Below are positions 32,586 to 41,936 of a DNA stretch of 64,000 bases, in pieces. The stretch is taken from positions 621,001 to 685,000 of the forward strand of contig NZ_CP033043.1 of the NCBI RefSeq assembly GCF_003667825.1, in the 5' to 3' direction. The DNA is from Metabacillus litoralis (lineage in GTDB: Bacteria > Bacillota > Bacilli > Bacillales > Bacillaceae). Positions within the stretch are counted from its first letter, which is position 1. Each line of letters begins with the position of its first letter. Under the pieces are notes generated by a model that saw only the letters and a program-made list of their open reading frames with translations, was not told where the DNA came from and did not search any database. The position numbers and the translations under genes are program-made.

Positions 32586-34595
32586 ATGAAAATCCGTAAT
32601 GTTTTTAAGAATAATGTATTAAAAGGTTTTGACAGAAACCTCACGATTAGAAAAAAATTAATCATTGCCTTTGCATGTATTTTACTTGTACCAAGTCTTG
32701 CTATAGGATTTATTTCTTATCAATCTGCAAAATCTGAATTACAAGATAGCATGCTTCAAACAGCTAAGGAAAGTGTGCAACTAATTGATTCCTCTATGAA
32801 TTCACAGCTAATTCCTATAGAAAAGGACATTGAATATTTTGCTCAGACAGCAAAAACGGCTAATGCAAAAATTGATATCGAGGAAATTTCGAAAATTAAA
32901 TTGAAATTTAATCAATATATTGAAACAAAACCAGGAGCACAAGCGATTTATATTGGAACAGATACGGGTGAAATGATTGTTTCGCCGAAAATTCAACTTC
33001 CTGATGATTATGACCCACGTGATCGCCCTTGGTATACATTAGCAATGGAGAATAAAGGAGAAATTGTTATAACAGATCCGTATATTGATGCTAATACAAA
33101 TGAAACATCAGTTACATTTGCTAAAGTTCTAAATGATGGTTCAGGTGTAGTGGCAGTTGATGTGAACTTAAATGTACTAAAAGATATGATAAGTGTAGTG
33201 AAGGTTGGGGAAGAGGGCTATGTAACAATTGTTGATAAAACTCAAACTTACTTAATTCATCCTTCTAAGCAAGGTGAAAAGGTAACGGGTGATTGGGTAG
33301 GAAAATTATTTAAGAGTAATACTGGTGAATTTTCTTATACTATAGATGGTAAAGCGAAGGAAATGGATTTTATTACAAATGAATTAACAGGCTGGAAAAT
33401 TGCTGGTACGATGTATACTAGTGAAATCTCAGAAGCCGCTAAAGGAATCTTTTTAAAAACATTAGCTGTAGTACTAGTATCATCTATTCTCGGAGCAATC
33501 GTTATTTTTGTTATTATACGTTCTATTTTACAACCAATTCGTATTTTAGTTGCTTCTTCAGAAAAAATTGCTAATGGAGATTTAGCGGTTGATATTAACA
33601 TAACTTCTAATGATGAAGTAGGACAATTGTCCAAGAGCTTTAACAAAATGGTCGAAAATTTACGTGCAGTGGTTGTAAGTCTTCAAACAGCATCAGAAAG
33701 GGTGAGTTCCTCTTCTGAAGAGTTGATTGCTAGTGCAGATCAATCGACTGCTGGAACTAAACAAGTAACAGAAGCAATCCAACAGGTAGCTAGTGGAGCC
33801 GAAAGCCAAACACAGAAAATTGATGCAAATAATGCTGCATTAGATGAAGTACTACAAGGAATTCTAAGAATTTCGTCTAGCTCATCAAATGTTTCTGATT
33901 TAGCACAAGCAACTGTAAGTGAGGCAGAAGTTGGAGGGAAATTTGTAAAGGATAGCTTGGAGCAAATGAAGTTTATTCATGCCTCCGTGACAGAATCAAA
34001 TCAGGTCATTCAATCTTTATCCAACAGATCACAGGAAATTGGAAAGATCCTAGATGCTATTTCTGAAATTGCTAATCAAACAAATTTACTTGCATTAAAT
34101 GCCGCAATTGAGGCAGCGAGAGCTGGTGAACATGGAAAAGGATTTGCAGTAGTAGCAGATGAAGTGCGCAAATTAGCAGAACAATCTCAACAATCAGCTG
34201 GTCAGATTTCTACACTAATTTCATCTATACAACAAGACACAAACCATTCCGTACAGGTAATGAGCGAAGTATCTAAAAATGCAGAGCAGGGATTAACAAT
34301 ATCAACAGAAACATCTGAGAAATTTGATTCGATATTGAATAGAATGAACACTATGACTCCACAAATTGAAGAAGTTTCAGCAACTGTACAGCAAATAACA
34401 GCTGCTATTCAAGAAGTTACAGCATCAGCCAATGAGCTTGCTATTATTGCAAAAGAAAGTTCAGCAACATCTGAAGAAGTAGCGGCTACAACAGAGCAAC
34501 AACTTGCTTCAATGGAGGAAATTACAGCAGCCTCAAAAGCCTTAACTGGAATGGCTGAAGAACTACAATCAATTATTGATCGCTTTAAAGTATAA
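32586..34595 (+). CDS. Methyl-accepting chemotaxis protein (dCache type)
   Basis: This 669-residue chemoreceptor has a membrane helix (about 22-42), an extracellular double-Cache domain (about 45-285; it contains [11 protein letters not shown] and [10 protein letters not shown]), and a second helix (about 290-312). A HAMP region (about 313-365) precedes the signalling coiled coil. The hairpin tip is canonical ([20 protein letters not shown], then [16 protein letters not shown]). It is close in design to B. subtilis McpA, McpB and TlpA. The dCache domain usually binds amino acids or organic acids directly. ATG 32586 follows AAAGGGAG; the frame extends to 32490 through the leader. The SigD-like promoter plus riboswitch imply control by motility state and c-di-GMP. 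Confidence 0.94.
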   Translation: MKIRNVFKNNVLKGFDRNLTIRKKLIIAFACILLVPSLAIGFISYQSAKSELQDSMLQTAKESVQLIDSSMNSQLIPIEKDIEYFAQTAKTANAKIDIEEISKIKLKFNQYIETKPGAQAIYIGTDTGEMIVSPKIQLPDDYDPRDRPWYTLAMENKGEIVITDPYIDANTNETSVTFAKVLNDGSGVVAVDVNLNVLKDMISVVKVGEEGYVTIVDKTQTYLIHPSKQGEKVTGDWVGKLFKSNTGEFSYTIDGKAKEMDFITNELTGWKIAGTMYTSEISEAAKGIFLKTLAVVLVSSILGAIVIFVIIRSILQPIRILVASSEKIANGDLAVDINITSNDEVGQLSKSFNKMVENLRAVVVSLQTASERVSSSSEELIASADQSTAGTKQVTEAIQQVASGAESQTQKIDANNAALDEVLQGILRISSSSSNVSDLAQATVSEAEVGGKFVKDSLEQMKFIHASVTESNQVIQSLSNRSQEIGKILDAISEIANQTNLLALNAAIEAARAGEHGKGFAVVADEVRKLAEQSQQSAGQISTLISSIQQDTNHSVQVMSEVSKNAEQGLTISTETSEKFDSILNRMNTMTPQIEEVSATVQQITAAIQEVTASANELAIIAKESSATSEEVAATTEQQLASMEEITAASKALTGMAEELQSIIDRFKV

Positions 34596-34603
34596 GCAAT
34601 AGT

Positions 34604-34638
34604 TAAAAAGTCAGCTGAAGTTGCAGCTGGCTTTTTAA
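34604..34638 (+). terminator. Rho-independent terminator of the chemoreceptor gene
   Basis: AAAAAGTCAGCTG pairs with CAGCTGGCTTTTT (one wobble) around a 6-nt loop. Confidence 0.9.
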
Positions 34639-34733
34639 GTTTTTCAACATAAGGGTATTTTTGTGCGCAGAAAGAAGTGTGGTTTAAGTTCCGGATACAG
34701 TGAATAAAAATAATGTAAGAGGGAGGGAGTTCT

Positions 34734-35573
34734 ATGAAAAGTGACAAATATGGAGTACCTGAAATTTTTGAAGAGAACGTAAACGGAAATTTAGCTTATT
34801 TGTATCAGGATATTCAATATGTACTTAAGGTACCAATTGTAAATTTTATATTTAGAACAACTGCGCTTTATGAAGCATTTTTAAAACTAGCCTGGAGTCA
34901 AGTGCGCCCAAGCATGCTAACATCAAATATGGAAAATGCAGCTTCAGAATTAAGAAATCCAAAGCTTGGTGTTGAGATGCCTACCATTAATTGGTCAAAT
35001 CATTACGACCAAGCTACCATCGAAAGAATAAAAAAGATTATTTTTACATTTAATTATGTGAATAGTAAATTATTAATCATTGCATCTGCTTGGTCAGAAA
35101 GTTTATCCAATAGAACAATCCACGGAGGAAATCAAATACATGGGTATATTCAACCGGGAATCTTGCCTAGTCTTCCGAAGATTAATCTCATAAAGATAGA
35201 AAGTGCGCCTAAAGAAGTGAAAGGTCTTTTATTAGATATAGCAAAAACTCACCATACATACGATGTAGCTAGTGATTACCGGGCATTAGGGAGATATCCT
35301 GAATTTTTAAGAAGGAGCTGGATTCACTTAAAGGAGTTTATAGGGACAGATTCCTATCAGCTATTATCAACGCAACTTAAGAAACAATCAATTGATCTTG
35401 CACATCAAATGCCCTTCCCAGTTACAATAAATAGATCTCTACTATCACAATTTTATTCTCGAAAAGAAATAGCTGGGATTATGGGGGTTATTTCCATGTT
35501 TCAGCAATTCCTTCCGCCACTGATCATAGATGGTGAATTTTTTAGAATGATGCTAAATGGAAAAAGAGCTTGA
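34734..35573 (+). CDS. DehI-family halocarboxylic acid dehalogenase-like protein
   Basis: This 279-residue all-helical protein opens with YGVPEIFEENVNG and contains two pseudo-repeats. The first has the VPIVNFIFRTTALYEAFLKLAW block, which fits the DehI family. Characterised DehI enzymes hydrolyse 2-haloacids through an activated water. Catalytic residues cannot be confirmed by eye, and many Bacillus homologues have no known activity. A GAGGGAGGGAG ribosome site precedes ATG 34734. The gene stands alone after the chemoreceptor and its stop lies in a hairpin. Confidence 0.72.
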   Translation: MKSDKYGVPEIFEENVNGNLAYLYQDIQYVLKVPIVNFIFRTTALYEAFLKLAWSQVRPSMLTSNMENAASELRNPKLGVEMPTINWSNHYDQATIERIKKIIFTFNYVNSKLLIIASAWSESLSNRTIHGGNQIHGYIQPGILPSLPKINLIKIESAPKEVKGLLLDIAKTHHTYDVASDYRALGRYPEFLRRSWIHLKEFIGTDSYQLLSTQLKKQSIDLAHQMPFPVTINRSLLSQFYSRKEIAGIMGVISMFQQFLPPLIIDGEFFRMMLNGKRA

Positions 35574-35593
35574 TTGTAAGTGAATCAAGCTCT
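35561..35593 (-). terminator. Terminator for the minus-strand membrane gene
   Basis: AGAGCTTGATT pairs with AATCAAGCTCT around a 7-nt loop. The T run occurs only on the minus strand, which supports transcription of the small gene at 35644-35841. Confidence 0.75.
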
Positions 35594-35643
35594 AAACAGA
35601 CGTTAGATGAACAGTTCCCTATATACAGGTTTGGAAACCACTA

Positions 35644-35841
35644 TCAATTTTTGGGGTTTTCATTACTGGGAAAAAGAAAATACGTAATTAAGCCGGAAAA
35701 AAGAGCCCCACCTAAAGAAATCAAAGTCCGGATTTGTATGGAAATAGCGTTACCATAGTTTTGGTCAAGTACTTTTATCGCAAAAATAAACACTATGATC
35801 ATTACAGGCAGCACAATTTTAAATCTCTTCAAAAGCATCAC
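35644..35841 (-). CDS. Small two-helix membrane protein
   Basis: This 65-residue protein begins MMLLKRFKIVLPVMIIVFIFAIKV, with one membrane segment at about 8-25. A second lies at about 40-58 (LISLGGALFSGLITYFLF). TAGGATG stands just before the tandem ATG codons at 35841 and 35838. A minus-strand terminator about 50 bases after the stop supports it over the overlapping plus-strand frame at 35570-35758. I do not recognise a family. Confidence 0.65.
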   Translation of the reverse strand: MMLLKRFKIVLPVMIIVFIFAIKVLDQNYGNAISIQIRTLISLGGALFSGLITYFLFPSNENPKN

Positions 35842-36147
35842 ATCCTATAAAATAATACCTAGTTTATCATATTTGATGATAATTGTTAGGACAAGAATCA
35901 AATCAATTTGGTCGTAGTCAACATTAACTGTACAGACAAATAGAAAAATAGAAAAAAATAATAATGCTTGTCCACCTCTAATAATTATGTTTAAAATATT
36001 TATTTTAAGCTAAACACACAGCGTGATTTTGATTAATTCTGTTATATTATTTAGAATTGATAACCTTTTTCAACAAATTTGTTATACTATTATATGTGAG
36101 GCAAACTATAGATTAAACAGTTTGAAGTTAAGGAGAAAATAACATAA
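35842..36147. other. 306-bp AT-rich intergenic region
   Basis: This region lies between divergent genes. I see only AT-rich sequence, several possible -10 elements (for example TATACT near 36083) and the AAGGAG ribosome site of the next gene. No RNA, repeat or ORF is supported. Confidence 0.5.
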
Positions 36148-36732
36148 ATGATAAAAAACATGGCTGAATTTACATATAAATTAAATGAAAATGGTGGAGG
36201 CCACATTTTGTATTTTACGGAGAAATTGGATGATTATGTTCAAAACGCTGTTGAATTTATAATTAGTGGTATAAAAAACAATGAATATGTGTTGTTTGTT
36301 GAAAATGAGCCTATTAATCTTTTAGTATCACAAAAACTAGAAAATATTCTAGGAGCAGATGAAATAAAGAGAGTCCACCAAATTAGTAATTTTGATTTCT
36401 ACTGTTCCACAGGTAATTTCCATACAGTAACAATTCTAAACTACTTTTTTAACACATTAGATCCCTATTTTGATCAAAATTTAAAAATAAGATGTTGGGG
36501 GCATGTGGAATGGCCGACTCAAAAACATATTAATAGTACATTGAAAGAATTTGAATTTGAAGTAGACAGGTTAATGCCGGAAATGGATATAATTGGTGTT
36601 TGTGCATATAATTTAGACCGATTAACGAAAGAGGTCCAAAAAGCTTTAATGGAGTGTCACGGGTACTTAATGACGGATAATGAAATAATGAAACTAGTTG
36701 ATGAAGCTGATGGAATAAAGAAAATATTTTAA
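36148..36732 (+). CDS. MEDS-domain (DcmR-like) sensory protein
   Basis: This 194-residue soluble protein fits the MEDS domain (methanogen/methylotroph, DcmR sensory), with GGGHILYFTEKLDDYVQNAV at the start. VEFIISGIKNNEYVLFVENE and the end block VCAYNLDRLTKEVQKALMECH also fit. MEDS proteins may bind hydrocarbon-like ligands, and in Bacillus similar stand-alone domains occur near sporulation or biofilm regulators. There is no DNA-binding or kinase domain here, so it may be a partner protein. AAGGAG is 12 bases before ATG 36148; ATG 36160 is an alternative start. Confidence 0.75.
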   Translation: MIKNMAEFTYKLNENGGGHILYFTEKLDDYVQNAVEFIISGIKNNEYVLFVENEPINLLVSQKLENILGADEIKRVHQISNFDFYCSTGNFHTVTILNYFFNTLDPYFDQNLKIRCWGHVEWPTQKHINSTLKEFEFEVDRLMPEMDIIGVCAYNLDRLTKEVQKALMECHGYLMTDNEIMKLVDEADGIKKIF

Positions 36733-36764
36733 ATTAAGAAGCTCCTAGTGGCAATTTGATTCAT

Positions 36765-37148
36765 TTATTCGTCATCCTTTTTTTCTTTTAGCAAATCACG
36801 TATTTCTTCCAGTAGAAGTTCAGTGTTTGTTTTAGTTTGACCAAAGGGCTTGTCGTTATCTATTTTCCGGAGCTTATAAAATAGTTGGACGAAGAAGAAA
36901 ATACTATACGTAATGATTAAAAATTCTAGAACAGTTTGTATGAATGACCCATATTGAATAACTGATGCTCCAAAAGGTAAAGAGAAATCTTTCAAACTTA
37001 TGCCGCCTAAAAGTACACCTAGTACTGGCATGACAAGATCATCAACTAATGAGCTAACGATTTTTCCAAAAGCTGTTCCGATAATTACACCTACTGCTAG
37101 GTCAATTGCATTCCCTCTTATGGCGAATTGTAGAAATTGTTTTAGCAT
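36765..37148 (-). CDS. mscL: Large-conductance mechanosensitive channel MscL
   Basis: MscL forms a pentameric pore that opens at near-lytic membrane tension. The 127 residues show the hallmark RGNAIDLAVGVIIGTAFGKIV (first pore helix), a short periplasmic loop, the second helix TVLEFLIITYSIFFFVQLF, and a charged C-terminal helix (LLEEIRDLLKEKKDDE). The N-terminus MLKQFLQFAIRGN matches the family amphipathic helix. It is the second osmotic safety valve in the window beside ykuT. Confidence 0.95.
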   Translation of the reverse strand: MLKQFLQFAIRGNAIDLAVGVIIGTAFGKIVSSLVDDLVMPVLGVLLGGISLKDFSLPFGASVIQYGSFIQTVLEFLIITYSIFFFVQLFYKLRKIDNDKPFGQTKTNTELLLEEIRDLLKEKKDDE

Positions 37149-37250
37149 GTTATTTACTCCAATCTATTCAATACTTTGAAACAGGACACTATAAAACAGT
37201 CCTTACTAAAGATTATTCACATAAGACAAGTTTAGAAGGAGAAGAAGAAT

Positions 37251-37817
37251 ATGAAGATTTCATTGTCTGAATATGATCCAAATTGGCAGCAACAATTTTT
37301 ACTTGAAAAGGAAAGATTGCTAACTAGACTTCAGTTTATCAACCCGATGATTGAGCATATTGGAAGTACGTCAATAATCGGTTTATCAGCAAAGCCAATA
37401 ATTGATATGATGATTGGTGTTAGAGAGGAAAATCAGCTTGAAAAGGTTGTTGATGCATTGGCACAATCCCCTTATGTTTATGTATCAATCTATGATAAAC
37501 AGCTACCGTTTCGACGTTTCTTTATCGTCGTTAAAAAAGCTTATGCAGATTTATACCCGCATGTTTTAACAACAGAGAACTTTATGGAGATTCCCCATCA
37601 ACACCGGATAGCACATATACATACAGTTCCTTTTGAGAGTCAATGGTGGGAGGATCATCTTTTATTTCGTGATTTTCTTACACAATCGAAAGAACATCTT
37701 TTGGAGTATGGAAACTTTAAAAAGGAATTAGCGCAGAAGGAATGGACTAATGGAAATGAGTATGCTGGTGCAAAGGCGAAATTTATTCAGTCTATTCTTA
37801 ATGAAGCAAAATCATAG
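37251..37817 (+). CDS. GrpB family (UPF0157) nucleotidyltransferase-fold protein
   Basis: This 188-residue protein of the GrpB/UPF0157 family carries the signature IEHIGSTSIIGLSAKPIIDMMIG at about residues 34-56, in which the GSTS and DxM pattern fits a nucleotidyltransferase core. The later LRKHLIRHLRD-like region is here HLLFRDFLTQSKEHLLEYG. GAAGGAGAAG precedes ATG 37251. The function of the family is poorly known, though some members are fused to CoaE. It is a single gene ended by a long hairpin. Confidence 0.9.
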   Translation: MKISLSEYDPNWQQQFLLEKERLLTRLQFINPMIEHIGSTSIIGLSAKPIIDMMIGVREENQLEKVVDALAQSPYVYVSIYDKQLPFRRFFIVVKKAYADLYPHVLTTENFMEIPHQHRIAHIHTVPFESQWWEDHLLFRDFLTQSKEHLLEYGNFKKELAQKEWTNGNEYAGAKAKFIQSILNEAKS

Positions 37818-37830
37818 GGCGGGTTTTTAG

Positions 37831-37880
37831 AAGATGCTTATCATTTAGTTGAAATTTCACTAATGATGAGCATCTTTTTT
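37831..37880 (+). terminator. Rho-independent terminator
   Basis: A long stem pairs AAGATGCTTATCATTTAGT with ACTAATGATGAGCATCTT, with one bulge and one wobble, and is followed by a run of T. Confidence 0.9.
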
Positions 37881-38055
37881 CATCCAAAAGTAGTAGATCT
37901 TTCGTCCACTAGAGGGAGGTAAGTTCCTTCAAAGGATATATTTTTAGAAAATTAAGCCAAATATATGGATAATTATTTCGATTGTCGATATATTTAAACG
38001 TATTACGTTATATTTATAGGTAGTGTGATGGTAAGCCACTTAGGGGAGGGGAAGT

Positions 38056-39810
38056 ATGGAAACGTTTAAAAAGTTAAAAAGCTTTTATTGGCCATACAGA
38101 AAGTATTTCTTATGGTCATTGTTCTTTGTCTTATTTATTACAGCCATTACCGTGATTTATCCAATCGTTCTGCAATTAACAATCGATGAAATAGTATTAA
38201 AGGGGCAATATGATTATATTCCATGGATTGTAGTTGGATTTTTATCACTGATGGTTATAAAAGGGGTATCTGCATTTTTTCATCAATATTTAGGAGATAT
38301 GTTTGGGATACAGTCAGTTTATAAACTTAGAAATGCCTTATATGAAAAGTTACAACGATTGCCTTTTATTTACTATGATAATGCTAAAACGGGTGATTTA
38401 ATGTCCCGATTGACCGCTGATGTAGAAGGATTTCGCTTCTTTTTATCTTTTGGTTTTTCAGAGCTTGTTCGATTTTTATTATTAATATGCGGATCCTTAA
38501 CAGTTATGTTTATTTATTCTGTTCCGTTAACGTTTGTGACAATTGCTGCTTTACCTTTTTTAGCAGTAGCTGTATATCATTTCGATAAACGTGTTCATCC
38601 TGCTTTTCGGAACATTCGTGAATCATTTGGAAAGCTAAACACGAATGTGCAAGAAAATATTAGTGGAATACAAACGGTTAAGGCACTTTCACGTGAGGGT
38701 TTTGAAATATCAAAGTTTAACCAAGCAAATGGCAACTACAAAGAAAAATCATTAACAACCTCCTTTGTTTGGGCTAAATTTTTCCCACTTATGGAGTTAA
38801 TCGGAAATATATGTGTTGTAGCATTACTGGCATACGGTAGTGTACTTGTTATTCAAGGAGGCCTACAGCCTGGTGAGCTTGTTGCTTTTTTTAGTTTAGT
38901 TTGGTATTTGATGACTCCAATCATGCACTTAGGATTTGTGATTAACTTATTTTCGCAATCAAAGGCTTCTGGAGAGCGATTACTTGAAATTTTAGAGGCT
39001 GATGAAAGCATTCGAGATCAAGAAAATATCCTTCCCGATACTAAAATAAATGGAGAGGTAGCCTTTTGTAATGTAAGTTTACGTTATAAAGAGGAAGAAT
39101 CACTGGCATTACATCAACTAACTTTTCAGGCAGCAATGGGAAAAACAATCGGGTTAATTGGTTCAACTGGTTCTGGTAAAACAAGTTTGACTCAGTTGAT
39201 GACAAGGTTTTATACACCAACAAGTGGTCAAATTTTAATTGATGGAAAAGATATACGTGATTATTCATTAAAAGCATTACGCTCAAATATAGGAGTGGTT
39301 TTACAAGAATCATTTTTATTTTCATCCACAATTAAATCAAATATAGCTTACGGAAGACCAGATGCCACGATAGACGAAATTATTGATGCAGCAAAGCGCG
39401 CTCAGGCACATGATTTCATTATGGAACTGAAAGACGGATACGATACGATGCTAGGTGAAAGAGGACTCGGGCTTTCGGGAGGACAAAAGCAAAGAATTGC
39501 AATTGCCAGAGCAATTTGCATGGATCCACGCATTCTTATTTTAGATGATGCAACAAGTGCTGTAGATATGACGACAGAGTCTCATATTCAACAAGCGTTA
39601 AAAGAAGTGATGAAGGGACGAACAACATTTATCATCGCCCATCGTATTTCTTCTCTGAAGCATGCTGATGAGATCCTTGTCCTAGATAGTGGCTCAATTA
39701 TTGAGAGAGGAACTCATGAAAAGCTCCTACAGCAAGAAGGTTATTACAAGCGAATCTATGATATTCAATATAAAGATCAAAAAGCTGTTTTACACTCAAC
39801 AGCAGGGTAG
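38056..39810 (+). CDS. yknU: ABC exporter half-transporter YknU
   Basis: This 584-residue half-ABC exporter has six membrane helices in the first 320 residues, then an ATPase with Walker A GSTGSGKTS, signature LSGGQKQRIAIARA, Walker B ILILDDATSAVD and the switch histidine in FIIAHRISS. Length and order match B. subtilis YknU, which lies with yknV after moaD. It almost certainly pairs with the next gene, 8 bases away, as a heterodimer. The substrate is unknown. Confidence 0.93.
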   Translation: METFKKLKSFYWPYRKYFLWSLFFVLFITAITVIYPIVLQLTIDEIVLKGQYDYIPWIVVGFLSLMVIKGVSAFFHQYLGDMFGIQSVYKLRNALYEKLQRLPFIYYDNAKTGDLMSRLTADVEGFRFFLSFGFSELVRFLLLICGSLTVMFIYSVPLTFVTIAALPFLAVAVYHFDKRVHPAFRNIRESFGKLNTNVQENISGIQTVKALSREGFEISKFNQANGNYKEKSLTTSFVWAKFFPLMELIGNICVVALLAYGSVLVIQGGLQPGELVAFFSLVWYLMTPIMHLGFVINLFSQSKASGERLLEILEADESIRDQENILPDTKINGEVAFCNVSLRYKEEESLALHQLTFQAAMGKTIGLIGSTGSGKTSLTQLMTRFYTPTSGQILIDGKDIRDYSLKALRSNIGVVLQESFLFSSTIKSNIAYGRPDATIDEIIDAAKRAQAHDFIMELKDGYDTMLGERGLGLSGGQKQRIAIARAICMDPRILILDDATSAVDMTTESHIQQALKEVMKGRTTFIIAHRISSLKHADEILVLDSGSIIERGTHEKLLQQEGYYKRIYDIQYKDQKAVLHSTAG

Positions 39811-39818
39811 GTGATGAC

Positions 39819-41639
39819 ATGGGAAACAAAGATATAAAAGAAAAAATTAAGGAGAGATTTCATTACTCCTCAGAAACGGTTATAGATAAACCATTTAATT
39901 GGCAGCAAATGTGGCGATTACTAAGTTACTTAAAACCGTATTCCAGAACATTACTTCCAGCAGCATTTATTGCTGTCCTCATTTCTGCAGTGGTCCGTCT
40001 CGTGACACCTATTTTAATAGGAAAATATACACTAGATTATGCAATTGCAAATAAGGATACCGAGCTTCTCATTATCTTAGTTACGACAATTTCTTGTCTT
40101 TATCTTGTGTCTTACATAGCCAACACATTTCGAATTAGGTGGATGAACATGCTTGGTCAAAATGTAATCTATGATATTAGAAAACATATATTTACTCATG
40201 TTCAATCATTGTCTCACAGATTTTTTGATCAGCGTTCAGCAGGTTCTATCCTAGTTCGAATTATGAACGATATTAATTCCCTTCAGGAGCTATTTACTAG
40301 TGGGGTCATTAACCTGTTAATGGATTTCATCCTCTTAATCGGGGTTGTAGTACTTTTGTTTACTCTAAGTCCTCAACTCACATTAGCAATTATGGTCATT
40401 GTGCCACTTATGTTTTTCATTTCTACCAGTCTACGAAAAAAAATACGTCGTTCTTGGCAAACTGTACGATTAAAGCAATCAAAACTGAATTCACATCTGA
40501 ATGAATCCATTCAGGGGATCCGAGTGACTCAATCATTTACACAAGAAAAAGAAAACATTGAATACTTTGATGGAGTTAACACGGAGAATTTTGGGTCATG
40601 GCAAAATGCTACGAAACGCAATGCAATGTTTACACCAATGGTTGAGATGACAAACGCAATTGGTACTGCTATTTTAATTGCTTATGGAGCAACCCTGATA
40701 GCAAATGAATCAATTACAATTGGAACTTTTGTTTCTTTTGCTTTTTATTTAGGAATGTTTTGGGAACCGATTTCGAGACTAGGTCAGGTATATAATCAAT
40801 TGTTAATGGGGATGGCCTCTTCAGAAAGAATATTTGAATTTATTGATGAAAAACCGAATGTTGCTGATTCAGATAATCCGACCATCCTTAAGAGTATGAA
40901 GGGGAAAATTGACTTTGAATCAGTTGAATTTGCCTATGATTCTTCTAGAAAAGCACTCAACAAGATCTCTTTATCAATTCCTGCCGGGCAAACAGTTGCA
41001 TTGGTAGGCCATACAGGTTCTGGAAAAACAACAATCGCTAATTTAATTAGTCGTTTTTACGATGCAACTGGGGGAAGTGTAAAAATTGATGATATAAATA
41101 TTAAAAATGTATCAATCAGTGAATTAAGGTCACGTATCAGTGTTGTTCTTCAAGATACATTTATTTTTTCAGGGACAATTATGGATAATATTCGATTCGG
41201 TTGCCCAACAGCTTCGGACGAACAAGTGATAAATGCGGCGAAAGCAGTTGGTGCGGATGATTTCATATGCCGCTTGTCTAGTGGCTACTTAACAGAAGTA
41301 GAGGAAAGAGGAAATGTATTGTCAGTAGGTGAACGACAACTTATCTCATTTGCTCGGGCACTACTTGCAGATCCAACCATTATTATTCTTGATGAAGCAA
41401 CTGCAAGTATTGATACTGAAACAGAAGTGAAAATTCAACAAGCATTGAAAACCCTCCTGAGTGGAAGAACTGCAATAATGATTGCCCATCGACTTTCAAC
41501 AATTCGTGAGGCTGATAATATCATTGTTTTGGACCATGGTAACATTATGGAGCAAGGAAATCATGAGCAACTAATGGAAAAACAGGGTGTCTACTATGGA
41601 TTGGTCAAAGCTCAATTTAATATGTTAGAAGTGGGATAA
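39819..41639 (+). CDS. yknV: ABC exporter half-transporter YknV
   Basis: This second half of the YknUV exporter has 606 residues, with six helices to about residue 330 and an ATPase with Walker A GHTGSGKTT. Its signature is LSVGERQLISFARA, with V and E in place of the canonical GGQ, while Walker B IIILDEATASID has the catalytic glutamate. YknU has the mirror pattern, a canonical LSGGQ but Asp-Asp at Walker B (LDDATSAVD). The pair therefore forms one consensus and one degenerate ATP site, typical of heterodimeric exporters. A terminator follows. Confidence 0.93.
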   Translation: MGNKDIKEKIKERFHYSSETVIDKPFNWQQMWRLLSYLKPYSRTLLPAAFIAVLISAVVRLVTPILIGKYTLDYAIANKDTELLIILVTTISCLYLVSYIANTFRIRWMNMLGQNVIYDIRKHIFTHVQSLSHRFFDQRSAGSILVRIMNDINSLQELFTSGVINLLMDFILLIGVVVLLFTLSPQLTLAIMVIVPLMFFISTSLRKKIRRSWQTVRLKQSKLNSHLNESIQGIRVTQSFTQEKENIEYFDGVNTENFGSWQNATKRNAMFTPMVEMTNAIGTAILIAYGATLIANESITIGTFVSFAFYLGMFWEPISRLGQVYNQLLMGMASSERIFEFIDEKPNVADSDNPTILKSMKGKIDFESVEFAYDSSRKALNKISLSIPAGQTVALVGHTGSGKTTIANLISRFYDATGGSVKIDDINIKNVSISELRSRISVVLQDTFIFSGTIMDNIRFGCPTASDEQVINAAKAVGADDFICRLSSGYLTEVEERGNVLSVGERQLISFARALLADPTIIILDEATASIDTETEVKIQQALKTLLSGRTAIMIAHRLSTIREADNIIVLDHGNIMEQGNHEQLMEKQGVYYGLVKAQFNMLEVG

Positions 41640-41686
41640 TCCTATATATACCAAATTAAAAATAATAGTTTTTGTGATTTATACTA

Positions 41687-41714
41687 GAAAGCGCCCAAAA
41701 TGGGTGCTTTTTTC
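41687..41714 (+). terminator. Rho-independent terminator of yknUV
   Basis: AAAGCGCCCA pairs with TGGGTGCTTT around AAA, followed by further T residues. Confidence 0.92.
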
Positions 41715-41867
41715 ATTCATAAAAAAAGAGATGAAATTTAAATTTCTTTTAAAACCTTCGTGAATTAAATGAACAAAACATATTAATTGTTCGAAAAGAT
41801 TTATACATACAAATAGGTTTTTAAGGATAAATCAACCATAATATTTACCCCCATTTTTCCTTCATTT

Positions 41868-41898
41868 ATAGTTAGAAATAACAAAGAATTCTAACTAT
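41868..41898 (+). promoter_or_regulatory. Inverted repeat operator candidate before citM
   Basis: ATAGTTAGAA and TTCTAACTAT are perfect 10-bp arms around an 11-bp spacer, about 40 bases before the citM start. This suits a dimeric regulator, most likely the CitT response regulator encoded next door. Confidence 0.6.
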
Positions 41899-41905
41899 TA
41901 CATTT

Positions 41906-41919
41906 TGTAAGCGTGTTCA
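41906..41919 (+). promoter_or_regulatory. CRE-like CcpA site at citM
   Basis: TGTAAGCGTGTTCA matches 13 of 14 positions of TGWAARCGYTWNCW. It lies between the dyad and the ribosome site, a typical place for a CcpA roadblock. Confidence 0.65.
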
Positions 41920-41936
41920 GATATGGAGGGGTTATT

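Noticed and set aside
35570..35758. Plus-strand 62-residue ORF after the DehI gene
   Set aside because: It overlaps a better minus-strand membrane protein that has its own ribosome site and terminator, and it starts inside a hairpin.
37900..38040. Possible regulatory RNA before yknU
   Set aside because: Only AT-rich sequence with short repeats is seen, and no conserved fold or terminator is recognisable.
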